Source: Achromobacter deleyi (lineage in GTDB: Bacteria > Pseudomonadota > Gammaproteobacteria > Burkholderiales > Burkholderiaceae_B). From it: 64,000 nt of DNA. Under the pieces are notes generated by a model that made no database searches, had not been told where the DNA came from, and was given only the letters and a program-made list of their open reading frames with translations. The translations under genes were made by a program, and so were the position numbers. The first letter of the stretch is position 1; every line of letters starts with the position of its first letter. Where the stretch lies: positions 330,242 through 394,241 of the forward strand of contig NZ_CADIJO010000004.1 of NCBI RefSeq assembly GCF_902859705.1, in the 5' to 3' direction. Shown here one piece after another: positions 41,967 to 52,031 of this stretch.

Positions 41967-42305
41967 ATGAGAGCTTTGTTCGTTGAACTCCCCGCCTTCT
42001 CCCGTTACCGCTCTGACTATCTGGATGATGACGGCTTTCTTAGCCTGCAACACACCATGATGAAGAATCCCGAAGCTGGCGACGTGATCGAAGGCACAGG
42101 TGGCCTGCGCAAGCTACGCTTCGGCGATACGCGGCGCGGCAAGGGTAAGCGCGGCGGTTTGCGGGTCATTTACTACTGGTGGGACGGTGGTTCGCAATTC
42201 TGGTTGTTCACGCTATACGACAAGGATGAAATGAGCGATTTGAACGCCAAGGAAAAAAAGGCGTTTAAGAATATGTTGAGTGCTGAACTGGAGGCCAGGA
42301 GATGA
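41967..42305 (+). CDS. RelE/HigB-type toxin
   Basis: This 112-residue protein resembles the HigB/RelE mRNA interferases that cut mRNA on the ribosome. Typical blocks are GTGGLRKLRFGDTRRGKGKRGGLRVIYYW and FWLFTLYDKDEMSDLNAKEKKAFKNML. The start is the ATG at 41967, as the family begins with a short strand and the frame upstream runs through the operator. The stop overlaps the antitoxin start as ATGA. Toxin-first order is the rule in higBA operons. Confidence 0.85.
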   Translation: MRALFVELPAFSRYRSDYLDDDGFLSLQHTMMKNPEAGDVIEGTGGLRKLRFGDTRRGKGKRGGLRVIYYWWDGGSQFWLFTLYDKDEMSDLNAKEKKAFKNMLSAELEARR

Positions 42306-42616
42306 AGAAGCGAAATCTATATGCGGAGCTTTCCGAAGGCATCGATGCACTATCGAGTGCTCGCGAAGGAAAACAGACTTTACGCACGCATAAGTTGGAA
42401 GTGAATCCAGCACCTGACGTGACAGCTGAAGAGGTGCTGGCTTTGCGTGAGCGCCTGCATCTATCGAGGCAAGTATTCGCCCACTATCTACGCACGAATC
42501 CCCGCACCTTGGAAAACTGGGAGCAAGGTCGCGCTAAGCCGAACGCGCAGGCGGCATTGCTGATTCGTCTGGTTGAAAAGTTTCCAGATACGGTAGAGCG
42601 GCTGGCGGCAGTGTGA
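42302..42616 (+). CDS. HigA/NadS-like antitoxin with XRE helix-turn-helix
   Basis: This 104-residue antitoxin has a C-terminal XRE-type helix-turn-helix (residues ~42-95: EVLALRERLHLSRQVFAHYLRTNPRTLENWEQGRAKP), and an N-terminal part (1-38) that probably wraps the toxin. It overlaps the toxin gene by four bases, so the proteins are made together. It likely binds the palindrome at 41945-41959. Confidence 0.87.
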   Translation: MKKRNLYAELSEGIDALSSAREGKQTLRTHKLEVNPAPDVTAEEVLALRERLHLSRQVFAHYLRTNPRTLENWEQGRAKPNAQAALLIRLVEKFPDTVERLAAV

Positions 42617-42688
42617 GGAGCCCGGCGCCAGTTCGCCGCTCAATGACGTCGTTGCTCTAGGTTTCCTCGCTCTGCGTTAGCTCTCCCC

Positions 42689-43450
42689 TCACTTCCCCCC
42701 CGTCGCATCCAAAAACGTCCCCGTCACAAACGACGCTTCCGCACCCGCCAGCCACAGGATCGCGCGCGCCACTTCCTCAGGCTGACCGCCGCGTCCCATC
42801 GGGATCGAATCCTTCACTCGGTCCACCCTGCCCGGTTCGCCGCCGCTGGCGTGCATCTCGGTGTAGATGTGTCCGGGGCGCACGCAGTTCACGCGGATGC
42901 CTTCGCGCGCCACTTCCTTGGCCAGGCCGATGGTGAAGGTTTCCAGCGCGCCCTTGGATGCGGCGTAGTCGACGTATTCGTTGGGGCTGCCCAGCCGCGC
43001 CGCGCCCGATGACACGTTGACGATGGCGCCGCCGCGGCCGCCGTGGCGCTGGGACATGCGCTTGATGGCCTGCTGGGCGCATAGGATGGGGCCGATGGCG
43101 TTGACGGCGAAGATGCGTTGCATGCGCTCGTAGCCCAGGTCTTCCAGCCGCGATTGCTGCGCGATGATGCCGGCGTTGTTCACCAGCACGTCGATGCGGC
43201 CGAATTCGCGGTCGATGGCGGCGAACAGCTCGGTGACCTGGCCGGGGTCGGCGCTGTCGGCACGCACGGCCAGCGCGCGGCGGCCATGGGCTTCGACGTG
43301 TGCGGCGACGTCATACGCGGCAGACTCGTTCGAGACAAAGCTGATGGCGACGTCGTAGCCCTGCTCGGCGGCCAGGCGCGCGGTAGCGGCGCCCACGCCG
43401 CGGCTGCCGCCTGTGATCAGGATCAACGGGGCCTGGGAAGTAGCTGTCAT
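42689..43450 (-). CDS. SDR family oxidoreductase
   Basis: This 253-residue classical short-chain dehydrogenase has TGGSRGVGAAT for NAD(P) binding, NNAG, the catalytic S in VNVSSGAARLGSPNEYVDYAASKG with YAASK, and the C-terminal SFVTGTFLDATGGK. Arg in GGSRG suggests NADP preference. Substrate is unknown; it resembles glucose 1-dehydrogenase or 3-oxoacyl-ACP reductase-like members. It converges with the toxin-antitoxin pair and is on the same strand as the MFS gene but separated from it by 143 bases. Confidence 0.9.
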   Translation of the reverse strand: MTATSQAPLILITGGSRGVGAATARLAAEQGYDVAISFVSNESAAYDVAAHVEAHGRRALAVRADSADPGQVTELFAAIDREFGRIDVLVNNAGIIAQQSRLEDLGYERMQRIFAVNAIGPILCAQQAIKRMSQRHGGRGGAIVNVSSGAARLGSPNEYVDYAASKGALETFTIGLAKEVAREGIRVNCVRPGHIYTEMHASGGEPGRVDRVKDSIPMGRGGQPEEVARAILWLAGAEASFVTGTFLDATGGK

Positions 43451-43593
43451 GGCAAGAACCTTTTCGTGATGAGAGGATGCCGCGAAGGTCGATCGAGCGT
43501 TACCCCCGCGCGTTCACTGCGTACTGCGTGGCAATAGGATAATGCGCTCGGCGCCAAGCGGCCGCCGGAGCCGCCTGCTGCGAAGGGCGCTAG

Positions 43594-44826
43594 CTAGACC
43601 GGCGCTGAATCGCCGTGCAGGCTCTTGAGCTTTCTCAGTTCAGGAAACAGCCGCATCCACAGCCCCGCCACCGCCATGGTGCCGACGCCGCCGATCACCA
43701 CCGCCGGTACCGCGCCGAACAGCGCGGCCATGACGCCGGATTCAAATTCCCCCAGCTGGTTCGACGCGCCGATGAACAGCGTGTTCACGGCGCTGACGCG
43801 GCCCAGCATGTGGTCGGGAGTATTCAGCTGCACCAGGGACGAGCGCACGACCACGCTGATGGCGTCGGCCGCGCCCAGCACGACCAGCGCGCCGATCGAC
43901 AGCGGAATGGACGTGGACAGGCCGAACACGGTGGTGGCCAGTCCGAACAGCATCAGCGCGCCGAACAGCAGGCGGCCTACGTGTTCGCCCAGGCTCAGGC
44001 GGGCCAGCGTCAGCGACATCAGCATGGCGCCGCAGGCGGGGGCGCCGCGCAGCGCGCCCAGCGCCCAGGGGCCGGCATCCAGGATGTCTTTGGCAAAGAT
44101 CGGCAGCAAGGCCGTGGCGCCGCCCAGCAGCACGGCGAACAGGTCCAGCGACAGCGTGCCCAGCAGCAGGCGCCGCTGGAAGATGAAGGTGATGCCGGCG
44201 AACAGGGTGCGCCAGGTGGTGGGTTCCTTGCGCGGGGGGGCACGGTCGATCGACATGCTGGCGATAGAAGCGAAGCCGCACAGGTACAGCGCCGCGGCGA
44301 CGCAGTAGATCCAGCCGGCGCCCAGGCCGTAGCCGATGCCGCCCAGTGCCGGGCCGGCGATCTGCGCGATCTGGCCGGCCGACGAGGACAGCGCGGTGGC
44401 GCGCGGCAGCCATTCGCGTGGCACCACGGCGGGGATCAGGGTGGACAGGGTGGGCGATTCGAAGGCGCGGGCCGAGCTCATGATGATGAGCGTGGCGTAG
44501 ATCAGCGGCTTGCCGCCAAAGCCATGCAGCGCGGCAATGGCCAGCAGCAGAGTGGCCAGGGTTTCGATGGCCATGCAGATGGCGACGATCTTGCGGCGGT
44601 CGTAGCGGTCGGCCACGTGCCCCACCACCAGGGTCAGGGCCGCCATGGGCAGGAACTGCGCCAGGCCGATCAGGCCCAGGTCGAGCGCGCTGCCGGACAG
44701 GGCGTAGATCTGCCAGCCCACCGCCACCGAGACGATCTGGAAGGCCAGCGACGCGCCGATGCGCGCGGACAGGAAATGCAGGAATGCGGGACGGTACAGC
44801 GGACTGGGGGAGTCTGGGGCAGGCAT
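43594..44826 (-). CDS. MFS transporter, enterobactin exporter (EntS)-like
   Basis: This 410-residue protein is a major facilitator with about 12 hydrophobic segments. The loop-2 motif appears as GHVADRYDRRKIV. Sequence style (FLHFLSARIGASLAFQIVSVAVGWQIYALSGSALDLGLIGLAQF) matches the MFS_3/EntS group, which exports siderophores or drugs. No siderophore genes are nearby, so the cargo is unknown. Confidence 0.88.
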   Translation of the reverse strand: MPAPDSPSPLYRPAFLHFLSARIGASLAFQIVSVAVGWQIYALSGSALDLGLIGLAQFLPMAALTLVVGHVADRYDRRKIVAICMAIETLATLLLAIAALHGFGGKPLIYATLIIMSSARAFESPTLSTLIPAVVPREWLPRATALSSSAGQIAQIAGPALGGIGYGLGAGWIYCVAAALYLCGFASIASMSIDRAPPRKEPTTWRTLFAGITFIFQRRLLLGTLSLDLFAVLLGGATALLPIFAKDILDAGPWALGALRGAPACGAMLMSLTLARLSLGEHVGRLLFGALMLFGLATTVFGLSTSIPLSIGALVVLGAADAISVVVRSSLVQLNTPDHMLGRVSAVNTLFIGASNQLGEFESGVMAALFGAVPAVVIGGVGTMAVAGLWMRLFPELRKLKSLHGDSAPV

Positions 44827-44955
44827 CGGGGAAGAACGCGCGGCAGGCGCGGGCGGCGCCGGAATCCGCCATTCTATAAACAGCCGGCTGACGCGAAACT
44901 AAAGCGCCAGCCGGCCGCAGGGTCTTGCAGGGGCTCGGAAGGGCCCCGGAACCCT

Positions 44956-47001
44956 TCAGGCGCCGATGGAGACCAGCTCCGCGCCCTCGGTGACCTGGTC
45001 GCCCACGGCATAGAACAGTTCTTCGACCTTGCCGTCGGCGGGCGCGGAGATGGTGTGCTCCATTTTCATGGCCTCCATCACCAGCAGCGGCTGGCCCTTG
45101 GTGACGCTGTCGCCGGCCTTGACGGCGATGGAGATGATCTTGCCCGGCATGGGGGCGGTCAGGCCACCGCCGTGCTCGCCCTGGGTGTCCTGGGCGTGCG
45201 CCAGCGGGTCGTACAGGTCCAGCACGTGGGCGCCGCCGGCGTCCCCGGTGCCGAAGACGTGGGCCTTGTCGGCGTGCAGCACTACCGTGCCGGCGCTTTC
45301 CAGGCCGCCCAGGGTGACGCGCACGTCATGGACGAAACCCGGCGTGCCGGCCGCGTTGTCGGCCTGCACGCGCCAGGTGAACGGCTGCGCACCGGCGCCG
45401 CTGTCCAGGGTCCAGTCGCCGCCCTGGCGCGTGACCACCACGTGGCGGGTCTCGCCGTTGTCGATCCATTGCAGCGTGCGTTGGTAGCGGTTGCCCAGGC
45501 GCCAGCCGTCGCGGGCGTCCCAGGGGTCGGCGGGGCGTGGGGCCGTGGCCGGGGCATGCGACTGCGCCAGGCCTTGGCGTACCAGCACCGCGGCCGTGGC
45601 CAAGGCCAGCGCCAACGGGTCGGCGGGCGCGGGCTCGGGCAGCAGCGTGGCGCGCTGGCGTTCGATCAGGCCGGTGTCCAGGTCGGCCGCGGCAAAGGCG
45701 CTGTCGCGCATCAGGCGCGACAGGAAGGCGACGTTGGTCTGCACGCCCACCGCCTGGGTCTGCGCCAGCGCTTGCAGCATGCGGGCGCGGGCCTGGTCGC
45801 GGTCGGCGCCGCGCACGATCAGCTTGGCGATCATGGGGTCGTAGAACGGCGTGATGGTGTCGCCGGTGCGCACCCCGCCATCGACGCGGATATCGCCGTT
45901 GGCAAACGCCGTGTGGGCCGGCAGGCCCAGGTAGGCCAGCGTGCCGATCGACGGCAGGAAGCCCTTGTCGGGGTTCTCGGCGTAGATGCGGGCCTCGATG
46001 GCGTGGCCCTGGATGCGCAGGTCTTCCTGGCGCGCCGGCAACGGCTGGCCGGCGGCCACGCGCAGCTGCCATTCGACCAGGTCGTGGCCGGTGATCATCT
46101 CGGTCACCGGGTGCTCGACCTGCAGGCGGGTGTTCATTTCCATGAAGTAGAAACGGCCGTCGGGCTCGGCGATGAATTCCACCGTGCCAGCGCCCACGTA
46201 GCCCACGGCGCGGGCCGCGGCAACGGCGGCTTCGCCCATGGCGCGGCGGCGCTCTTCGGTCATGCCGGGCGCGGGGGCTTCTTCGATGACCTTCTGGTGG
46301 CGGCGCTGCACCGAGCAGTCGCGCTCGAACAGGTAGACGCAGTTGCCGTGCGTGTCGGCGAACACCTGGATTTCAATGTGGCGCGGCTTTTGCAGGTAGC
46401 GTTCGATCAGTACGCGGTCGTCGCCGAAGCTGGACGCGGCTTCGCGTTGGCAGGACGCCAGCGCGTCCAGGAACGCGGCCGACGATTCGACCACGCGCAT
46501 GCCCTTGCCGCCGCCACCCGCGCTGGCCTTGATGAGCACGGGGTAGCCGATGCCGTCGGCCTGCTCTTTCAGGAACTGCGGGTCCTGGTTGTCGCCGTGG
46601 TAGCCGGGCACCAGCGGCACGCCGGCCTTGTCCATCAAGGTCTTGGCGGCGGACTTGCTGCCCATGGCGGCGATGGCCGATGCGGGCGGGCCGACAAAGG
46701 CGATGCCGGCTTTTTCGGCGGCTTCGGCGAAGGCTTCGTTTTCCGACAGGAAACCGTAGCCGGGGTGGATGGCGCCGGCGCCGGTGTCGCGCGCGGCTTG
46801 CAGGATGGCGTCGGCGCGCAGGTAGCTGGCGCGCGGTTCCGGGCCGCCGATGTGCACGGCGATGTCGCAGGCGGCCACGTGGCGGGCGTTGGCGTCCGCG
46901 TCCGAGTACACGGCAACCGTGCGGATGCCCAGGCGGCGGGCGGTGGCGGCGACGCGGCAGGCGATCTCACCGCGGTTGGCAATCAGCAAAGTGTCGAACA
47001 T
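44956..47001 (-). CDS. 3-methylcrotonyl-CoA carboxylase, biotin-containing alpha subunit
   Basis: This 681-residue subunit carries the biotin carboxylase (about 1-450) and biotin carboxyl carrier (about 605-681) domains. It carboxylates biotin using ATP and bicarbonate for leucine breakdown. Marks are FDTLLIANRGEIACRV, HPGYGFLSENEAFAEA, the ATP-grasp loop KASAGGGGKGMR, and the biotinyl lysine near K646 in EAMKMEH. The ATG at 47001 gives the conserved opening. It lies 56 bases after the beta subunit gene. Acetyl- or propionyl-CoA carboxylase is less likely given the neighbours. Confidence 0.9.
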   Translation of the reverse strand: MFDTLLIANRGEIACRVAATARRLGIRTVAVYSDADANARHVAACDIAVHIGGPEPRASYLRADAILQAARDTGAGAIHPGYGFLSENEAFAEAAEKAGIAFVGPPASAIAAMGSKSAAKTLMDKAGVPLVPGYHGDNQDPQFLKEQADGIGYPVLIKASAGGGGKGMRVVESSAAFLDALASCQREAASSFGDDRVLIERYLQKPRHIEIQVFADTHGNCVYLFERDCSVQRRHQKVIEEAPAPGMTEERRRAMGEAAVAAARAVGYVGAGTVEFIAEPDGRFYFMEMNTRLQVEHPVTEMITGHDLVEWQLRVAAGQPLPARQEDLRIQGHAIEARIYAENPDKGFLPSIGTLAYLGLPAHTAFANGDIRVDGGVRTGDTITPFYDPMIAKLIVRGADRDQARARMLQALAQTQAVGVQTNVAFLSRLMRDSAFAAADLDTGLIERQRATLLPEPAPADPLALALATAAVLVRQGLAQSHAPATAPRPADPWDARDGWRLGNRYQRTLQWIDNGETRHVVVTRQGGDWTLDSGAGAQPFTWRVQADNAAGTPGFVHDVRVTLGGLESAGTVVLHADKAHVFGTGDAGGAHVLDLYDPLAHAQDTQGEHGGGLTAPMPGKIISIAVKAGDSVTKGQPLLVMEAMKMEHTISAPADGKVEELFYAVGDQVTEGAELVSIGA

Positions 47002-47057
47002 GAATGTGGTCCTGGCTGGAATTCGTCGTGAACGCGTCGTGGGGCGGGGGCGCCGCC

Positions 47058-48665
47058 CTACATCCGGAAGACGCCGAAGCGCGTGTCTTCGATGGGCGCG
47101 TTCAGCGCGGCCGACAGGGCCAGGCCCAGCACGCGGCGCGTGTCGGCCGGGGCGATGATGCCGTCGTCCCACAGCCGGGCGGTGGCGTAGTACGGGTGGC
47201 CTTCGTGTTCGTACTGCTCGCGGATGGGCGCCTTGAAGGCGGCCTCTTCGTCTGCCGACCACTTGCCGCCGCGCGCCTCGATGCCGTCGCGCTTGACGGT
47301 GGCCAGCACGCTGGCGGCCTGTTCGCCGCCCATGACCGAGATGCGGGCGTTGGGCCACATGAACAGCATGCGCGGCGAATAGGCGCGGCCGCACATGCCG
47401 TAGTTGCCGGCGCCGAACGAGCCGCCGATGAGCACGGTGAACTTGGGTACGGCGGCGGTGGCCACCGCGGTCACCATCTTGGCGCCGTGGCGGGCGATGC
47501 CTTCGTTTTCGTATTTGCGCCCGACCATGAAGCCGGTGATGTTCTGCAGGAACACCAGCGGAATCTTGCGTTGGGCGCACAGCTCGATGAAGTGCGCGCC
47601 CTTTTGCGCCGATTCCGAAAACAGGATGCCGTTGTTGGCGACGATGCCCACCGGCATGCCGTGGATGTGGGCAAAGCCGGTGACCAGCGTGGGGCCGAAG
47701 CGGGCCTTGAATTCATCGAATTCCGAGCCGTCGACGATGCGCGCGATGACTTCGCGCACGTCGTAGGGCTTGCGCGTGTCGGCGGGAATGATGCCGTTCA
47801 GTTCCTGCGGGTCGAAGCGCGGTTCGCGCACCGGCACGGTGGCCAGCGGCGCGGGCTTCTTGCGATTCAGGCGGGCCACGGCGCCGCGCGCCAGTTGCAG
47901 CGCATGCATGTCGTTGGCGGCCAGGTGGTCGACCACGCCGGACAGGCGCGTGTGCACGTCGCCGCCGCCCAGGTCTTCGGCGCTGACTTCTTCGCCGGTG
48001 GCGGCCTTCACCAGCGGCGGGCCGCCCAGGAAGATGGTGCCCTGGTTCTTGACGATGATGGACTCGTCGCTCATGGCGGGCACGTAGGCGCCGCCGGCCG
48101 TGCACGACCCCATCACCACGGCGATCTGCGCGATGCCCTGCGCGGACATCTGGGCCTGGTTGTAGAAGATGCGGCCGAAGTGGTCGCGGTCGGGAAAGAC
48201 TTCGTCCTGCTGCGGCAGGTTGGCGCCGCCCGAGTCGACCAGGTAGACGCACGGCAGGTGGTTCTGCGCGGCGATTTCCTGGGCACGCAGGTGCTTCTTG
48301 ACGGTCATCGGGTAGTAGGTGCCGCCCTTGACCGTGGCGTCGTTGCAGACGATGACGCATTCGGTGCCGGCGATGCGGCCGATGCCGGTGATGACGCCCG
48401 CGCCGGGGGCGTCGCCGTCGTACATGCCGTGCGCCGCCATGGGCGACAGTTCCAGGAACGGTGAACCCGGGTCGATCAATTGTTCCACGCGGTCGCGCGG
48501 CAGCAGCTTGCCGCGCGCCACGTGCTTGGCGCGCGAGGCTTCGCTGCCGCCCAAAGCGGTCTGCGTCAGCTGCTGCGCCAGGTCATCCAGCTGCGCCTGC
48601 ATGGCGCGGGCGTTGTCGGTGTAGTCCTGCGACCGCGGATTGATGCGGGATTCGATGATGGGCAT
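47058..48665 (-). CDS. 3-methylcrotonyl-CoA carboxylase, carboxyltransferase beta subunit
   Basis: This 535-residue subunit transfers the carboxyl group from biotin to 3-methylcrotonyl-CoA. It has the crotonase-like carboxyltransferase halves, with [29 protein letters not shown] and [16 protein letters not shown] in the first, and [13 protein letters not shown] and [26 protein letters not shown] in the second; these are diagnostic for MCC beta. It is in the operon ivd-aceK-thiolase-mccB-mccA. No hydratase gene lies between the two carboxylase genes. Confidence 0.93.
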   Translation of the reverse strand: MPIIESRINPRSQDYTDNARAMQAQLDDLAQQLTQTALGGSEASRAKHVARGKLLPRDRVEQLIDPGSPFLELSPMAAHGMYDGDAPGAGVITGIGRIAGTECVIVCNDATVKGGTYYPMTVKKHLRAQEIAAQNHLPCVYLVDSGGANLPQQDEVFPDRDHFGRIFYNQAQMSAQGIAQIAVVMGSCTAGGAYVPAMSDESIIVKNQGTIFLGGPPLVKAATGEEVSAEDLGGGDVHTRLSGVVDHLAANDMHALQLARGAVARLNRKKPAPLATVPVREPRFDPQELNGIIPADTRKPYDVREVIARIVDGSEFDEFKARFGPTLVTGFAHIHGMPVGIVANNGILFSESAQKGAHFIELCAQRKIPLVFLQNITGFMVGRKYENEGIARHGAKMVTAVATAAVPKFTVLIGGSFGAGNYGMCGRAYSPRMLFMWPNARISVMGGEQAASVLATVKRDGIEARGGKWSADEEAAFKAPIREQYEHEGHPYYATARLWDDGIIAPADTRRVLGLALSAALNAPIEDTRFGVFRM

Positions 48666-48883
48666 GGGGTTCCACCCGTCCTGCTTGATTGGAATTTGAA
48701 GGCGCTCTCTGGGTGAGAGCGGTTTGTCTCGCTGCCCGGTGGGCCGGGCGTTTCTTGTCAATGTCTTATCGGTCTTCGGTATGCATTCCTGTGCGCCCTT
48801 CCTGCACGGCCCGCGGCCGACCCGCCGCGGACAGCGCCATGCCGGAAAGGCGCAGCGGAATGCATGCCCGCCAGGCGGGCAGT

Positions 48884-48946
48884 CCACGACGCTGAAGGCC
48901 CCGCCCTGCCGAAAATTTGGGCAGGGCGGACATATCAGCGTCGTGG
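48884..48946 (-). terminator. large two-tier hairpin between thiolase and MCC beta genes
   Basis: CCACGACGCTGA (48884-48895) pairs with TCAGCGTCGTGG (48935-48946), and inside it CCGCCCTGCC (48901-48910) pairs with GGCAGGGCGG (48920-48929) around GAAAATTT. It starts 8 bases after the thiolase stop on the minus strand. It could terminate or attenuate transcription before the carboxylase genes, or protect the upstream mRNA. The 289-base gap also contains a smaller hairpin, GCCCGCCAGGCGGGC. Confidence 0.65.
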
Positions 48947-48954
48947 GGCCGTGC

Positions 48955-50136
48955 TTAGACCATTTCGATGGCCATGGCCACGGCTTCGCCGCCGCCGATG
49001 CACAGCGTGGCAACGCCGCGCTTGCCGCCGGTCTTGCGCAGCGCGCCGACCAGGGTTGCCATCAGGCGGGCGCCGGACGCGCCGATCGGGTGGCCCAGGG
49101 CGGTGGCGCCGCCGTGGACGTTGACCTTTTCATGCGGCAGCTTGAAGTCGGCCATGGCGGCCATGGTGACCACGGCGAAGGCTTCGTTGATCTCGTACAG
49201 ATCCACGTCCTCGGCCTTCCAGCCGGTCTTGGCGAACAGGTTCTTCAGCGCGCCGACGGGGGCGGTGGTGAACCAGCCCGGCTCTTGCGAGTGCTGGCTG
49301 TGGGCCACGATGCGGGCCAGCGGCTTGACGCCAAGCTTCTCGGCGGTGGACGCGCGCATCAGCACCATGGCGGCGGCGCCGTCGGAGATCGACGACGAGT
49401 TCGCGGCGGTGATGGTGCCGTCCTTCTTGAAGGCGGGCTTGAGGGTGGGGATCTTTTCCGGCATGGCCTTGGTGGGGGCCTCGTCGGTGTCGATCACGGT
49501 GTCGCCCTTGCGGCCGGCCACGGTGACGGGGGCGATTTCCCACTTGAAGGTGCCGTCTTCGGTGGCGGCGCGGGCGCGGCGCAGCGATTCCAGCGAGAAG
49601 GCGTCCTGCTGCTCGCGGGTGAACGAGTACTTGGCGGCGCAGTCTTCGGCGAACACGCCCATGGCCTTGCCCTTGTCGTAGGCGTCTTCCAGGCCGTCCA
49701 GCGCCATGTGGTCATACACGGTGTTGTGGCCGAAGCGGTAGCCCTGGCGCGCCTTGAGCAGCAGGTAGGGGGCATTGCTCATGCTTTCCTGGCCGCCCGC
49801 GACGATGACGTTGGCCGAACCGGCTGCCAGGAGGTCGTGGCCGAACATGGCGGCCTTCAGGCCCGAACCGCACACCTTGTGGATGGTGGTGCACGCCACG
49901 CCCAGCGGCAGGCCCGCGCCCAGCGCGGCCTGGCGGGCAGGCGCCTGGCCCTGGCCGGCCTGCAGCACGTTGCCCATGATGACTTCTTCGACCTGCTCGG
50001 GCTTGATGCCCGCGCGTTCGACGGCGGCCTTGATGGCGACCGAGCCCAGCTCGTGCGCGGCCAGGCCGGACAGGCTGCCCAGCATGCCGCCCATGGGCGT
50101 GCGGGCGATGGAAACGATAACAACGGGATCTGACAT
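48955..50136 (-). CDS. acetyl-CoA acetyltransferase (thiolase)
   Basis: This 393-residue biosynthetic-type thiolase interconverts acetoacetyl-CoA and two acetyl-CoA. Acetoacetate is an end product of leucine degradation, which fits the operon. The nucleophile is C89 in [28 protein letters not shown] supplies the catalytic His, and CIGGGEAVA the second Cys. NEAFA is also present. The ATG at 50136 gives the standard length. It follows aceK by 34 bases. Confidence 0.92.
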   Translation of the reverse strand: MSDPVVIVSIARTPMGGMLGSLSGLAAHELGSVAIKAAVERAGIKPEQVEEVIMGNVLQAGQGQAPARQAALGAGLPLGVACTTIHKVCGSGLKAAMFGHDLLAAGSANVIVAGGQESMSNAPYLLLKARQGYRFGHNTVYDHMALDGLEDAYDKGKAMGVFAEDCAAKYSFTREQQDAFSLESLRRARAATEDGTFKWEIAPVTVAGRKGDTVIDTDEAPTKAMPEKIPTLKPAFKKDGTITAANSSSISDGAAAMVLMRASTAEKLGVKPLARIVAHSQHSQEPGWFTTAPVGALKNLFAKTGWKAEDVDLYEINEAFAVVTMAAMADFKLPHEKVNVHGGATALGHPIGASGARLMATLVGALRKTGGKRGVATLCIGGGEAVAMAIEMV

Positions 50137-50170
50137 GACTAGCTCCTGTGAGGGTCGGGACAGCGTCTGC

Positions 50171-52018
50171 TTACGAGGCCGCGCCGGCTGGTGCCGGACG
50201 CAGGCGCCTGTCCGTATCGTAAGGGAAAAATTCTTCAATCCGGCCCTGCGCCACCTGGGCGCGGCAGGCCTGCCACCAGGCCGGTTCCAGCAGGTCGGCG
50301 TGATGGCGCAGGAAGGCGCCGCGCACCCGCGCGTCGCCCAGCAGGAAGCGGCCGAATTCCTCGGGAAACACGTCGTTCGGGCCGACGGCATACCAGGGTT
50401 CGGACGCCATTTCCGCTTCTTCGTTCGGGGCGGGCGGAATCCGCCGGAAATTCATTTCGGTCATGCGCTGGATTTCGTCGTAGTCGTAGAACACGACCCG
50501 GCCCAGGCGCGTCACGCCGAAGTTCTTGTAAAGCATGTCGCCGGGGAAGATATTGGCCGCGGCCAACTGGCGGATGGCATCGCCATATTCCCGCACGGCG
50601 GGTTCGAGCAGCGCGTCGGGCGCCTGCGTCAGGTAAAGGTTCAGCGGCGTCATGCGCCGTTCGATGTAGACATGGCGGATGACGACCGTGTCCCCGGTTT
50701 CTTCGATCAGGCTGGGCACCAGGCGCCGCAATTCGTCCAGCAAGGCCGGCGCGAAGCGGCTGCGCGGCAGCGCCACCTGCGAGTATTCCCAGGTGTCGGC
50801 CATGCGGCCGACGCGGTCGTGCAGTTTCACCATCTGGTATTTGCGCCGCACGGTGGCGTGGTCCATGCCGTCTTTGTCGATGCGGTCCTTGATCAGCTTG
50901 AACACGTACGGGTACGAGTGCAGCGTGAACACGCACATCACCATGCCCTTGATGCCGGGGGCCACGTCGAAGGCATCGCGCGAATGCGCCAGGTGGTGCA
51001 GGAAGTCGCGGTAGAACAGCGTCTTGCCCTGCTTTTGCAGGCCGATCATGGTGTAGAGCTCGGCCTTGGGTTTGCGCGGCAGCAGGCTGGACAGGAAATT
51101 GACCACCGCGGCGGGCGTTTCCATGTCCACCAGGAAATACGCGCGGGTGAAGCTGAACAGCGTGCTCAGGTCATCCGACCCCAGCAGCAGCGCATCCAGC
51201 CGCACCTGCCCGGCCGGGTTGCGCGTCAGCGCCACGGCAAAGGGGTAGACGGTGGTCTGGTTGACCAGGCGGCCGACGATGTACGCGCCCTTGTTGCGAA
51301 AGAACAGCGAGCCCAGCGCATGCACCTGGCAATCGCTGGCGATGCGGCGGCCGACGTGCCGGGGCAGCAGCGTGCGCAGCTTGTGCACCGCGGTGCGCGC
51401 CAGCAGGCGGGCATCGCGCGGCAGGTCTTCGAAGGGCAGCGCCAGGCCGAAGTCGGCCACCATGCGGATCAGGCTTTTCTGCAGCCCTTCGCTGGCCGGG
51501 TAGTAGACCCGGTACGACGGCATGCGGCTATCCAGGTACTCGGTCGCCACCGCGGGCCGCACGAACAGGAAATCGTTGTGGAAGTAGTCGCGGTGCAGCA
51601 GCCGGCACGACACCGAATTGAAGAAGGTCTCGGCGCATTCGGGCTGGCGGTGCTCGGCCAAGAGGCCCACGAATTCCTGCTTGATCTGCTGCCAGTAGGC
51701 GGTCTGCGCCTCGGTCAGCGCCGGGCTGGTCGCGCCGTTGGCGCCCACCGCGCCTTCAGGCCGCCCGCGCAGCACGCCTTCGAGCTGGGTGGCGCATTCG
51801 CGCACCCGCATGTCGTAGTACTCGATGCGTTCGCGCGACAGGTGCTGGATGCCGTGCCAGTCGCCCGATTCGAACAAGGCCTTGGCACGCTGCGCGCTGT
51901 AGCGAAACAGCGCGTAGTGGCGGTCGAACCCGGCCAGGATCAGCCGCGCGACGTCCAGCGGCGAGGGGCCCTTGGCGGGCGCCTGCTCGATGTGCTGGAC
52001 GTCGGACGTGCGGATCAT
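50171..52018 (-). CDS. aceK: isocitrate dehydrogenase kinase/phosphatase
   Basis: This 615-residue bifunctional enzyme phosphorylates and dephosphorylates isocitrate dehydrogenase and so sets the flow between the TCA cycle and the glyoxylate bypass. Its family features include FDRHYALFRYSAQRAKALFE near the start, VFTLHSYPYVFKLIKDRID for the kinase fold, and FPGDMLYKNFGVTRLGRVVFYDYDEI for the metal site. Escherichia coli AceK is 578 residues. It sits 13 bases after ivd, inside a leucine degradation operon rather than next to glyoxylate genes. Confidence 0.95.
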   Translation of the reverse strand: MIRTSDVQHIEQAPAKGPSPLDVARLILAGFDRHYALFRYSAQRAKALFESGDWHGIQHLSRERIEYYDMRVRECATQLEGVLRGRPEGAVGANGATSPALTEAQTAYWQQIKQEFVGLLAEHRQPECAETFFNSVSCRLLHRDYFHNDFLFVRPAVATEYLDSRMPSYRVYYPASEGLQKSLIRMVADFGLALPFEDLPRDARLLARTAVHKLRTLLPRHVGRRIASDCQVHALGSLFFRNKGAYIVGRLVNQTTVYPFAVALTRNPAGQVRLDALLLGSDDLSTLFSFTRAYFLVDMETPAAVVNFLSSLLPRKPKAELYTMIGLQKQGKTLFYRDFLHHLAHSRDAFDVAPGIKGMVMCVFTLHSYPYVFKLIKDRIDKDGMDHATVRRKYQMVKLHDRVGRMADTWEYSQVALPRSRFAPALLDELRRLVPSLIEETGDTVVIRHVYIERRMTPLNLYLTQAPDALLEPAVREYGDAIRQLAAANIFPGDMLYKNFGVTRLGRVVFYDYDEIQRMTEMNFRRIPPAPNEEAEMASEPWYAVGPNDVFPEEFGRFLLGDARVRGAFLRHHADLLEPAWWQACRAQVAQGRIEEFFPYDTDRRLRPAPAGAAS

Positions 52019-52031
52019 GGCGCGGCGCGGC

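Noticed and set aside
43615..47031. Very long open frame on the plus strand (1138 codons)
   Set aside because: It is a shadow of the MFS and biotin carboxylase genes, with no protein family features.
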